A DNA stretch of 64,000 bases, taken from positions 8,487,001 to 8,551,000 of the forward strand of contig NC_017249.1 of assembly GCF_000284375.1 (NCBI RefSeq). The letters run 5' to 3'. Below the pieces are notes generated by a model. The model had not been told where the DNA came from, did not search any database, and was given only the letters and a program-made list of their open reading frames with translations. The position numbers were made by a program, and so were the translations under genes. Positions 17,860 through 27,059 of the stretch are shown here, in pieces (within the stretch, counting starts at the first letter, position 1; each line of letters begins with the position of its first letter). Source of the DNA: Bradyrhizobium japonicum USDA 6 (GTDB taxonomy: Bacteria > Pseudomonadota > Alphaproteobacteria > Rhizobiales > Xanthobacteraceae).

Positions 17860-20800
17860 GTGTCGTCTCCTGCGCCCGCGGCTGGCGGTCGTGGCGTCCA
17901 AGGAGGATCTCCCCCAGTGAACCGAGCCGTGTTCATCACGAGACGAACGCCGGGCTCCACTTCACGCATGGACATCGGCACCGTGAAGTCGTCCCAGGGT
18001 TGAGCGCCGGGTCGCCTGAGAAGAGCGACGGTCGTCGCGCGAGCAGGCCCCTTCTTTTCATAAGCGAGCGTTCGCCCGGGAATATTGGCTTCTGCGGCCC
18101 AAGCGTCGAGGCGAGATTTCAGCTCATTGGTGGCGAGAACTCGGGAGGCATCCTCGTGCGAGACCGACCAGGCTCGCGCCACGACGAGGTCGCGTGCTTC
18201 GGCGGCTTCGGCCCTGTCCGGCTTGTCGAGAGCGCCCGCACCCGGATTCGGATTGAAGGCTGCATTGTCGAGGCGCATCACGCTGAGTAGCGTGCCAGTC
18301 AAGCCCCGATCCATGGCTCTCGGAGAGAAGGGCGTTACGGATTGGGCCTCGACGTGTTTGTAGAACGTCGCGTGATACTGTTCGAAGGTCTCGTAGTGCG
18401 AAAGGTCTCGTGGTCTCGCCCAGGTGAGTACGGTGCAAACGAGGCCGGGCGATGCGCGCCCGACGCGGCTTGTAGCTTGAATGTACTCGGCCGTGCCCTT
18501 CGGTTGACCGTTCACGACCATAAGACCCAAGCGGTTCACGTCTACGCCAACCGAAAGCATGTTGGTCGCGAGCACGACGTCGATCGCGCGCGCTTCGCCG
18601 TCGGCCCACCGGGTCACGAAGGCGCCCTCCGCCGGGTCGTAGGTTGCGTTGAACTTGACTTCGAGTTGATCGAGATATTTCGGAATGTCGCGGCTCGAGA
18701 CCCGCGAGGTAAGTTCTCGCACGTTGTTGACGCTGCGCTGCGCCAACCCCGGTCGGTTTACCTCGCTCATCTCTACACGATAGGAACGCGTTTGCACGTC
18801 GTCTTCGCACAGACGCTTCATGCCGCCTAACTCGCGCAGAGAATTGAAATATCCGACTGTCGTCATGTAGGGATCGGCGGCTTGGCCGAACCGATCGAAC
18901 AAAGCTTGAGACGCGGTCAAAAACGCGACATAGACCCGAATCAGCATCGCGGGGCGCGAACTTCCTGGCGAACAAACGCCAAGATACCTCCGACCGGGGA
19001 GCTGCTCAATCGGCCGTTGCAGCGAAAAGAAATTGTCGGCGACGTCAAGGCCGTGCGGCGGGAATACGGCCACGCGGCGCATGAAGACGTTGTTGACCTG
19101 CTCGGCTGCCTTGCGAACCGTCGCGGTGGAAGCGACGATCTTCGGACGAACGGTCTTTCCGTCGAGCGACCAACTGCACAGCTCGTCGATGGCAGTTTCG
19201 TAGAGACCGACCATGGTTCCGAGCGGCCCGCTGATGAGATGAAACTCGTCCTGGATGATCAAATCGGGCGGCCGGATCGGCGCGATGGTCTTGGCCGAAG
19301 TGCGAGGGAGCCCGGCGCGTGCGTTGTGCGTTCCGGTACAGTCGGCGTCGGGCCAAAGCAATCCATGGCGTGGGCACTCAGCGGTAGCGCGTCCGAACAA
19401 CGTGCGCGTTTCGCCGCGCCAGGCCATCATCGCGAACTTGTCGACCGTCGCGATCATCATTGAGGGTGGACGACGATAGATCTCCTCGTCCACGACCGTT
19501 ACGGGAATGCCGGGATGTGGTCTTCCGCTCGACCTTCCCTTGGAAAACTCGCAACCGCCCACGCTGTCACTGCAATAGAGTGTCGTACGGCCTAGACTGG
19601 TATTCACTTCGACGTCCCGACGAGCGGAAACTTCCGAGCCGCACCAAGGGCAGCTCGTGAGCTGCGCTGGTGAGGTACGGCCCGCATCGTAGGTCTCGGG
19701 ATTGCGGATATCTTGGATCGCCTTGTGGCTGTCCGCAGTGGTGCCAGGGGTAACCTTGTTTCCTACCCACAAACCGATGGTAAAAGGCGTTTCACCCCAC
19801 TTCGAATCGCCCTTTGCGATCGCCTCTTGGCGCAGAAGCTCCATGGCACAGATAAGTGTCGAGGCGCGCTGAAATTGTTGCAGTGTCAAAAGGCGCAACG
19901 TGTAGCGCATGATGACGGTCAAGCCGCGGCTGCTGTCGAGGCCGCCCAGGCCCGTTTGAAGACGACGGATCGCCATGGCATAGGCCGCGACGCCTAGATA
20001 AGCCTCGGTCTTACCGCCACCGGTCGGAAACCACAGGAGATCGGCGTAGGAATCGACGGGAATCGTGCGGTCCTTGTGCAGAGGATCGGTCAGAGCGGGC
20101 AAAGCGAGCAAGATGAAAGCGAGCTGGAACGGGCGCCAGGATCGGTTTTTGCGCAGGTCGAAATCGGAGAGCGGCTTATTCTCGCCGCGGCGGCGCGAGA
20201 GCGCGTAGATTCCCCGGACGCGCTGGCCGGCCATAGCGCGATTCATGAAACGGAAGGCGTCGAGCGCCTTCTCGTTTCGCCCATCGGTCAGCACCGCGAT
20301 GCCTTCCCGCAAGCGTTCTTCGATATCGTCGCAGCGTTGAAGGGCCGCGTTGGCGGCGCCGCCGAACCCCGTGACTTCACCGCCGATCCGCGCTTTTTGC
20401 TGATCGATCCAGGCGCGGTAATCCTTGGCGAGATTGTCGAGCGCGCCGACGAGATCCGTTCGGCCCATCTTGGCGAGTTCTTCCATGTCGAGATGGCCGA
20501 GTTCGACCATGCTTTTCATGGCAGCGCGGTCTTCCGGCCGAAGCCCCGGAGTTTCGGTGACGGGTACCTCGTAGCTCGGAAGAACGGTGGTGCGTATTTC
20601 GGTCGCGTGCTCCGGATCACCGGCGGCCGTGGTGGCATGGACCGCAACGCCGTGCCCTACGGCAAACTCGATCTGCCGGCGGTATATCATCTCCAACGAC
20701 TCTCTCTCGGGATCGTCATTGTCGATCTCGAAAGAGGCGCGCCGCAAGAAGATGGCTTGGCCGGTGCCGCCCGCGGCACGCACGATGATTTCCGGCTGGA

Positions 20801-21908
20801 ATACCCAACCGGAATCCTTGTTCTCTTCCGGCTCTTGCTGGGCGTTGACGAGGAAGAGCGTAATCAGGCGGTGACCCGCTGCGCTCTTCTTGCGGATGGT
20901 GCCTTGCAGCCGCACCTCTTCGTTGCGATCGTCCGCCGGTCTATGGGTGATCGCGCCTTCGCGGATATCGATGGCTTTCACGCCGCCGCACGGTATACGT
21001 TCCCATACTTTCAACGGCACTTCGGCTTGTTCGGTACCCGTGACGCGGCCTTCGGCGTCCTTCAGCTTCCGATTCACCTTCTTTCGGAGTTCGTGCTCGT
21101 AGACACGTTCGTATCGGCCCCAGCGTGTTTCGACTTCGATCTTGTCGACTTGGCCATCAATGCAGAACGTGAAGCCGACGCTTGATGGGACGAGCGATTG
21201 ATTGCTCGCAGCCTCGATTTCGTCCGCGGCGTCGTCTTCGGGATCGACCCGCCCGGAGGCGCTTTCGAATTCGCCGCCGGGATCGTGGCGGCGCCGATCC
21301 GTCTCCAAATCGTCCGGCTCCTCGTCGTCTTCCGCGGCCAAGGGTCCGGCGAGGCCTTCGATCCCGCCGCGCTCTTCTTCGCGAGGCGCGAGCTTGCCCA
21401 CCAGATAGCGATCGCGCACACCCATATCGAGAATGCGCTCGTGCGGGCCGCCTGCGGGGCCGAGCAAATCGTCGATGACGGCGAGTTGCAGCAACTCGCG
21501 GATATATGGTGCGTCCTCGATCGGCGGAACGTCGTCGGGCGCCGTGCCAAAGGCCTTTGTCATGACTTCGGTGAAGTCATTCCAGGGCGTGCGGACCGGA
21601 AGAGCCCCCCTTGGCACTGCGAGCCCTGCCGAGCCGGTGAACCCGTCGCGCGCCGTGACCATACGGTCGAAATAGACGATCGTCCGATCGAGTTCGGAGC
21701 GGACCCTCAACACGCGTCCCGCCCGCGTGATCCGCCCCTCGCCATCGAGCAAGACGAACCAATCGTCTTCGTCGACATCGGCGAGCGACGCGGGAGGTGC
21801 CGCAAAAACCGCACCGTATTTGTCGATCAGAGAACGGCTGCCCGTCACGGCGGGCTCGCGGGCGGTCCAAGCGTTCGAGGTGTTGGGAGCGATCGTGGCG
21901 TCCGTCAT
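17856..21908 (-). CDS. drmA: DISARM protein DrmA, large helicase
   Basis: 1350 aa superfamily-2 helicase. Walker A is PTGGGKT (628-634), motif II is DEFH (887-890) and motif VI is QATSRVGR (1144-1151), preceded by LATNMLSVGVDV. A zinc-finger-like insert (CPWC 753-756, then C779 and C786) lies between Walker A and motif II. An acidic, low-complexity stretch (about 175-235) follows the N-terminal domain. DrmA is the DNA-translocating core of DISARM. Its ATG overlaps the repaired stop of the upstream nuclease gene by 4 nt. Confidence 0.94.
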   Translation of the reverse strand: MTDATIAPNTSNAWTAREPAVTGSRSLIDKYGAVFAAPPASLADVDEDDWFVLLDGEGRITRAGRVLRVRSELDRTIVYFDRMVTARDGFTGSAGLAVPRGALPVRTPWNDFTEVMTKAFGTAPDDVPPIEDAPYIRELLQLAVIDDLLGPAGGPHERILDMGVRDRYLVGKLAPREEERGGIEGLAGPLAAEDDEEPDDLETDRRRHDPGGEFESASGRVDPEDDAADEIEAASNQSLVPSSVGFTFCIDGQVDKIEVETRWGRYERVYEHELRKKVNRKLKDAEGRVTGTEQAEVPLKVWERIPCGGVKAIDIREGAITHRPADDRNEEVRLQGTIRKKSAAGHRLITLFLVNAQQEPEENKDSGWVFQPEIIVRAAGGTGQAIFLRRASFEIDNDDPERESLEMIYRRQIEFAVGHGVAVHATTAAGDPEHATEIRTTVLPSYEVPVTETPGLRPEDRAAMKSMVELGHLDMEELAKMGRTDLVGALDNLAKDYRAWIDQQKARIGGEVTGFGGAANAALQRCDDIEERLREGIAVLTDGRNEKALDAFRFMNRAMAGQRVRGIYALSRRRGENKPLSDFDLRKNRSWRPFQLAFILLALPALTDPLHKDRTIPVDSYADLLWFPTGGGKTEAYLGVAAYAMAIRRLQTGLGGLDSSRGLTVIMRYTLRLLTLQQFQRASTLICAMELLRQEAIAKGDSKWGETPFTIGLWVGNKVTPGTTADSHKAIQDIRNPETYDAGRTSPAQLTSCPWCGSEVSARRDVEVNTSLGRTTLYCSDSVGGCEFSKGRSSGRPHPGIPVTVVDEEIYRRPPSMMIATVDKFAMMAWRGETRTLFGRATAECPRHGLLWPDADCTGTHNARAGLPRTSAKTIAPIRPPDLIIQDEFHLISGPLGTMVGLYETAIDELCSWSLDGKTVRPKIVASTATVRKAAEQVNNVFMRRVAVFPPHGLDVADNFFSLQRPIEQLPGRRYLGVCSPGSSRPAMLIRVYVAFLTASQALFDRFGQAADPYMTTVGYFNSLRELGGMKRLCEDDVQTRSYRVEMSEVNRPGLAQRSVNNVRELTSRVSSRDIPKYLDQLEVKFNATYDPAEGAFVTRWADGEARAIDVVLATNMLSVGVDVNRLGLMVVNGQPKGTAEYIQATSRVGRASPGLVCTVLTWARPRDLSHYETFEQYHATFYKHVEAQSVTPFSPRAMDRGLTGTLLSVMRLDNAAFNPNPGAGALDKPDRAEAAEARDLVVARAWSVSHEDASRVLATNELKSRLDAWAAEANIPGRTLAYEKKGPARATTVALLRRPGAQPWDDFTVPMSMREVEPGVRLVMNTARFTGGDPPWTPRPPAAGAGDDT

Positions 21909-23121
21909 GTTTCACTCGCCCGCAAAGGATATTCCTTCGATAAAAAGTCGGCGACGAGCGCCGGTGTGTTGAAACCATTGTCGACGAGGATGTTCGCGAT
22001 ATCCCCGCCGCAGAAAAAAGGATCGGGTGCCGGTCTTCCCGAACTTCTTCATAAGCTTGCCGGGCGACGAGGGAGGTTGTCACCAATATCCCGAATTGGC
22101 GATGACGAATTCGCGATATGAGCCTGGAAACGTCCTCGACTCCGACGGTCACAGGTTTCACGCCGTCAATTCCCGGTCGGTAGCACTTCGCTTCCAAGGA
22201 AAATTCGGCATAGACCGGGTCGTTCGGCAGTCCCAGCAGGTATCGACCATACGCGTCCCGGCCGCCGTCCACGACGCCGCGTGTGATGGCATCGACGATC
22301 ACGCGCGGATCGTGCATCTGGAATATCCGCGCCGCGAAACCTTCGAAACCAATCGGCGCTTCCTTGAAGTGATCGTATATGGCCTGAAGTATCGCCTTTT
22401 TGACTGGATTATCGGGCATCTGCGCGTCGGCACTCCGAATAACGGTCGTGCTTTCCGATGCGAGCGGACGATAGCGCCCGGTCTTCACCCATTCTGTCCA
22501 ACCCGGTGGCGCGGATTCCTGGGGCCGCCCCTCGTTAAGTTCGTTCAGCCATGCACGCGGGACCATCGGGACATCGAGAACCGTGAACACCGAGCGATAG
22601 TTCTGAAACCGCTGGCCATCGGTCGTTCTCCAAACGGCGACCAAATCGGCGGTGGAAGGCAGCCCAGGAAATCCGGGCACCGCCAGGCCCTTGAACTGCA
22701 CCGATCGAGCGCTCACTGGGGTCGGATACTTTCTGAAGAGGAAGAAAGGCGGAATGAGCGTCCGCTCGGACGAATGTAGGAGTTCGAAGACACGACGAAG
22801 AATGGCGTTTCCGCCGCGCTTGGTGTTGTGCAGTTCGTGGCCGGGCGACTTGTTGTCGCCGTAATAGACGAACTGGCCCGTATTCAGGTCAAGCGTATCG
22901 GGCCAGTCTTTGTCTTCGCCGCTTGTGTAAAGGACGACGAACTTCTTGTCCTGTCCTGTTCCAGAGGGTCGAAACCCGCCTTGGTTGCCGACGCCCGGCA
23001 GCAATTTGCCGAGCGACTCATCCGAGAGACCTCCGCGCCCGCCAGAGCCAGCGCCCTCGTAGATTGCGTCGACGATCAGGTCGGAAGAGCCGAGCCGCTG
23101 ATGTTCGATGAGACGAGACAT
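21905..23121 (-). pseudogene. AspBHI/Mrr-like modification-dependent endonuclease, frameshifted at a T6 run
   Basis: The first 369 codons read well. The N-terminal part resembles the AspBHI base-flipping domain (VVLYTSGEDKDWPDTLDLNT, FVYYGDN, AILRRVFELL) and the Mrr-like catalytic domain carries D289 (GGRDAYG) and E310-A-K312 (LEAKCY). At 22014-22019 (six A on the plus strand) the frame leaves the natural tail and runs out of frame into drmA, ending at 21577. Adding one base restores a Mrr-type ending (FFCGGDIANILVDNGFN ... LSKEYPLRASET) whose TGA overlaps the drmA ATG by 4 nt, giving 405 aa. That junction matches every other one in the operon, so the repaired frame is surely ancestral. The break could be mutation, slippage-based control or an assembly error. 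Confidence 0.8.
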
Positions 23122-26100
23122 CAGGCCGCCCGTTCTTGCGAAAGATTGAGTGCCAAAAGTCTATCCAGGCAGACTGCTTTCGCATCTCGCGAGATGTCGT
23201 ATTTCGTCGGGACGCTAGTGGTAGGGTCGTCCGAAGGAAAAAAGGTTTTTGTCAGATCTATATCTGTCCACTCGAAGGCTTCGGCGACGGCATTGTCGAT
23301 GGTCGAAAGAAGCTCTCGTAGGCGCCCTATTTGCTCGTCGACGCAATCCTCCGAATGCAAGGCACCTATGGCAGCGGTGAGCCCGACCCCATTTCGCTTC
23401 GCCCAATCAACGAGCAATTCATTGAATTTCTCGGCGGCATCGACTGCGGTCTTAGACACTCGGTGAATCGGTAGCGGAAACTTCGCTATTGATTCATTGA
23501 TCGAGATGGTCAGCCAGCCTCTGAGGCGTCCACCGGAATAAGCCTCCAGCCAAGAGCGGAAGAAGGAACTGAGACAAATGGCAAGCTCATCGCCGCGCTC
23601 AAGACCGATCAATACTACCTTGTTGGTGTAAATCCACCTGGTTGGCGCAAGCATGCAAAAAGGAAATGTCGTGTTCTTTGAAAACACGACACAACGCTCT
23701 GTCTTTCTTATACGTCGCATAAGGTCGGCCCGTGTGTTCCAAAACTGCCACCACCGATCCAGTAAACCCTTGTAGCTCTTCAGAAGAGTGGCCGTTCGCG
23801 TCGGCTTGACGACTTGCATCAAAAACGAGAAGGCCTTGGGAAACTCGGCTTCGATTTCTTCCAATGATCTATCTTCTAGATCTAAGGCCCAGCGCTGCGT
23901 CGATTGCAACGCCATTGTCGTAATGTCTTCGCCAGAAATATACGGAACCAGCCGCGAGCCATTCTCGTCGTCGAGTTCGACAAACCAGTCGCTGGCTTTG
24001 TCTATGAGGAATGCCAGGCCCTTGCTGTTGTCAATGCCTGCAAAACTAAACAGTGCCTCATCAAGCGCTCGCGGCTCCTTATTGTTCTCCTCTACAGGAT
24101 GAAGGCGTGGTCCGATCAAATCGCAAGAGATGCCATTGGCTAACTTCTGTGAACGAAACGCCCCCTTAAAAAAGCAGATTATGGAGACAGATACCGCGGC
24201 TGTTCCTGGCCACGCCATTCCCTTTCGTGAGAAGAAGATGTCTCCCGCTTTGACGATTGCACTCAATCCCACAGTCAGCGCAGAGCCTTCTGCGATATTG
24301 TCGGTGGCGATCAGGCCATATGTTCCTCGTTCCCGCACGCAATCGACAGCTCGGCGGTGGAAGAGCACACACAAGTCAACTTTCCCGGGTCGGGTCCCAA
24401 GGACTAGTTCAGCGTGGGTCTGGAATCCCTCTCCTAGCTTCTCCTTCCAGAACTTGTTGCCCATAAACGGCGGGTTTCCGACCATTGCATCGAAGCCAGG
24501 GTTGTCGCGAGCGAACACCTCAGGAAATTCTAAGAGCCAGTGAAATGGTCGAAATTTTCGAGACTGGTTCGGGATCATCTTGGCGAATGACTTCCGAATC
24601 CTCTTAAGAAGTCCGTCCGAAAGGTCGGAGTCCTGGTGCGTCAGGTAGGCGTCCGCCGCTATCGCCAGGGATGCCAGGTTAGGGCGACCACGTGTTTCAA
24701 GGTATTCACATAGCAAGGCGTCCGCGATAACGCTTGACGAGCGTAGTAGCTCTTGCGACTCCTTATTCAGTCCCTCCATTACCAATATGTCTGTGATGTC
24801 TCGTATCGGCTGGCTTCTCAGGTGAAGTCTGATCTGAATGGCGGCGTCAATCGCTGCGTCCAGTCGGTGTGCGAATAGCTGCTTAGTAGTCGTCGTAGTT
24901 GTGTCCAACGCAAGGTATTCCAGCTGCTCCCTTCCGAAGACACCGAATAAGCTATCGCCGACCCGAAGATTATGATCGAGAAAACCGAAAGGTCGGCCCT
25001 TTGCCAAAGTGACAAGCCAAATCGACAATTTGGCGAGTTCGACGGCAAGAGGGTTCATGTCGACACCGTATAGGCATCGTTCTGCGATGAGTCTTTTGGC
25101 AACTAACGACCGTTCATCGACGCCTTTCGAGAGAGGCTCAAGAGCCTCTATGTCGTCTTTCACCTCACCGTCAGCTGTAATCGCATTCCCGACTTTTTCG
25201 ACTTCGGCCCACGCTTCGACGACGCGGTCGGCGAGATAGCGACATACTTGAACGAGAAAGGCTCCGGAACCCATCGCAGGGTCACATACCTTCAGATCCA
25301 GCAACTCGTCAGGAGGCTTTAGCCGCCATTCGTTCCGAGGTACACCATCGGAGGGCCCGACATAAACAAGCGGCTCCAGCGTCGACCGCACGATCGCCTC
25401 GGTGAAGGATTTCGGGGTATAGTGCGTTCCCGTTTCCCTGCGATCCGAGCCGCTGGCCACCATGAAGGTACCGCTCGGATAGACGAGCGGGTAACCCCAA
25501 CTGTCCGTGCGCAGTAGATGGAAGTAAGGCTTTATTCGATCGCGTAAGCTGACGTCACCGTCGCAGGCAGCCAACAGTTTTCCGGCCTCGGTTTCGTTAG
25601 CCTTTCTCGCGAGGTCGTTGCGAATACGACTGGCCGAGCTGCCCGTTCTTTCTTTCAACAACGTCTCGACCGCACCGGGTTTCTTCGCCGCAGCGTCGTC
25701 CAATTCGGAGAGAGCAACCCAGGGCGCCTTCGCATTCTTGGTCGCGCTCAGGTCGAGGGTGGTTTCCTTCGCGCGAACGACCGTGCGCTCCAGCAAGCCT
25801 TCATACACGTAGCCGATCTGTTCGACATTGAGCGCCAGATAGGACAGCGTCCGCCCCTGAAAGAGCTGAACGGCATCGAGCAAAAGCAAAACCGTGCGGT
25901 TGTCTATGGGCAGCGGTACCGCCGCATCGGTCTTCCAATTCGATCCTTTGGAGCGTCCTTCCAAGAACGGAAACCGATCGGGATCGAACAAAGATCCGCC
26001 GAGTGCTGGCATTCGCATCGATCCATGATCGACACCTGCGAACACCGCTCGAAACAACGACAACAAGCGCGACCATGCATCCCAGCGGCGCTCCTGAACC

Positions 26101-27059
26101 TCGTCCGGCTCCAACCTCAGTTGTGCACGAAGCGTGGAGACGGCGTAATTGTCCTCGTATTGACGGTCACCGAGCAAGAGAAGACCGCGTTCCTCGGCCG
26201 AAAGAAGGAACACGATCCGCATCATGATCGTCAGACCAGCCTCGTACAGCTCTTCCGGGGAAACGTCCTTCAAAAGCTCCCGGTTGCGATCTTGATCGGC
26301 GCGGTCGAGAGATTGCACGAGAACCTCGACCGCGCGACGGACCTGCTCGCCCAGCGCGTCCGTAACTTCGTCTTGGAGGGTCAAAGATTTGTCGAGCAAG
26401 GTCGTGAGTTCGGCGTCCGCTCCGCTGAAAAACCGCCTTATGCCGAGTAACTCAGCGAACGCCTGCAAGGTCAGGGGCTCCTGCGACCATAGCCGCGCGT
26501 ACCAGCTCGCGATTGAGGTAACGGCGCCGACGGGAGCGTCGATCAAGCTCCACTGTTCGCCATTCGTGACGAGGCCAAGCCGTATGCCGGTGCCGCGGCA
26601 CAGCTCGATCATGCGTTCGGCGGGACCGGCGGCCCAGCCGTCGGACGAAGCGACCTCGTTCAGCGATGTTTGCGCATCGTACTTCCTTACCAATAGGAGA
26701 GATTTGCCCCTGCCGTCAGTGACCGAGAGGTCGGGGGTGAGAGCAATCCCGTTCTCCGGAACGAGGTATCGGTACGCCTCGCCGAGCTTTTCACCCGATA
26801 CGAGAAATTCCGCTCCGAATCCCAGCACGCGCTCCAAGACGAAGGAAATCCACGCGCCGTGAAGCTTCGAGAAGTCCGCGTCCTCGAAATCGAGGGCCTC
26901 GCGCCATTCGTCGTAAGCTTGCCGGACTTCTTTTTTGAGCGTGGGATCGAGGCCCTGTAGGCCTTGCGGAAGCGCTAGCTCCAGGACCGGCTCCGCTAGA
27001 AACGGGCCCGAGACGTCCAACAAGGACAGCCATTCGCCGTGGTGTCCAAGGTCGCTCAC
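23121..27059 (-). CDS. drmMI: DISARM adenine-type DNA methyltransferase DrmMI
   Basis: 1312 aa, type-IIL/Eco57I-like architecture. An N-terminal helical region of about 500 residues precedes the methylase core: SAM-binding motif DPAMGSGAFL (about 593-602) and catalytic NPPF (862-865). NPPF is the amino-methyltransferase signature, so N6-adenine methylation is expected. The C-terminal 400 residues probably read the target. Start chosen at GTG 27059: GGAGG sits 8 nt upstream and GTGA overlaps the drmD stop. It would mark self DNA for the DISARM machinery. Confidence 0.92.
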   Translation of the reverse strand: MSDLGHHGEWLSLLDVSGPFLAEPVLELALPQGLQGLDPTLKKEVRQAYDEWREALDFEDADFSKLHGAWISFVLERVLGFGAEFLVSGEKLGEAYRYLVPENGIALTPDLSVTDGRGKSLLLVRKYDAQTSLNEVASSDGWAAGPAERMIELCRGTGIRLGLVTNGEQWSLIDAPVGAVTSIASWYARLWSQEPLTLQAFAELLGIRRFFSGADAELTTLLDKSLTLQDEVTDALGEQVRRAVEVLVQSLDRADQDRNRELLKDVSPEELYEAGLTIMMRIVFLLSAEERGLLLLGDRQYEDNYAVSTLRAQLRLEPDEVQERRWDAWSRLLSLFRAVFAGVDHGSMRMPALGGSLFDPDRFPFLEGRSKGSNWKTDAAVPLPIDNRTVLLLLDAVQLFQGRTLSYLALNVEQIGYVYEGLLERTVVRAKETTLDLSATKNAKAPWVALSELDDAAAKKPGAVETLLKERTGSSASRIRNDLARKANETEAGKLLAACDGDVSLRDRIKPYFHLLRTDSWGYPLVYPSGTFMVASGSDRRETGTHYTPKSFTEAIVRSTLEPLVYVGPSDGVPRNEWRLKPPDELLDLKVCDPAMGSGAFLVQVCRYLADRVVEAWAEVEKVGNAITADGEVKDDIEALEPLSKGVDERSLVAKRLIAERCLYGVDMNPLAVELAKLSIWLVTLAKGRPFGFLDHNLRVGDSLFGVFGREQLEYLALDTTTTTTKQLFAHRLDAAIDAAIQIRLHLRSQPIRDITDILVMEGLNKESQELLRSSSVIADALLCEYLETRGRPNLASLAIAADAYLTHQDSDLSDGLLKRIRKSFAKMIPNQSRKFRPFHWLLEFPEVFARDNPGFDAMVGNPPFMGNKFWKEKLGEGFQTHAELVLGTRPGKVDLCVLFHRRAVDCVRERGTYGLIATDNIAEGSALTVGLSAIVKAGDIFFSRKGMAWPGTAAVSVSIICFFKGAFRSQKLANGISCDLIGPRLHPVEENNKEPRALDEALFSFAGIDNSKGLAFLIDKASDWFVELDDENGSRLVPYISGEDITTMALQSTQRWALDLEDRSLEEIEAEFPKAFSFLMQVVKPTRTATLLKSYKGLLDRWWQFWNTRADLMRRIRKTERCVVFSKNTTFPFCMLAPTRWIYTNKVVLIGLERGDELAICLSSFFRSWLEAYSGGRLRGWLTISINESIAKFPLPIHRVSKTAVDAAEKFNELLVDWAKRNGVGLTAAIGALHSEDCVDEQIGRLRELLSTIDNAVAEAFEWTDIDLTKTFFPSDDPTTSVPTKYDISRDAKAVCLDRLLALNLSQERAA

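Noticed and set aside
19911..22121. Long plus-strand frames across drmA
   Set aside because: They are antisense to drmA, whose helicase motifs are intact; their Arg/Pro-rich composition is typical of GC-rich shadow frames.
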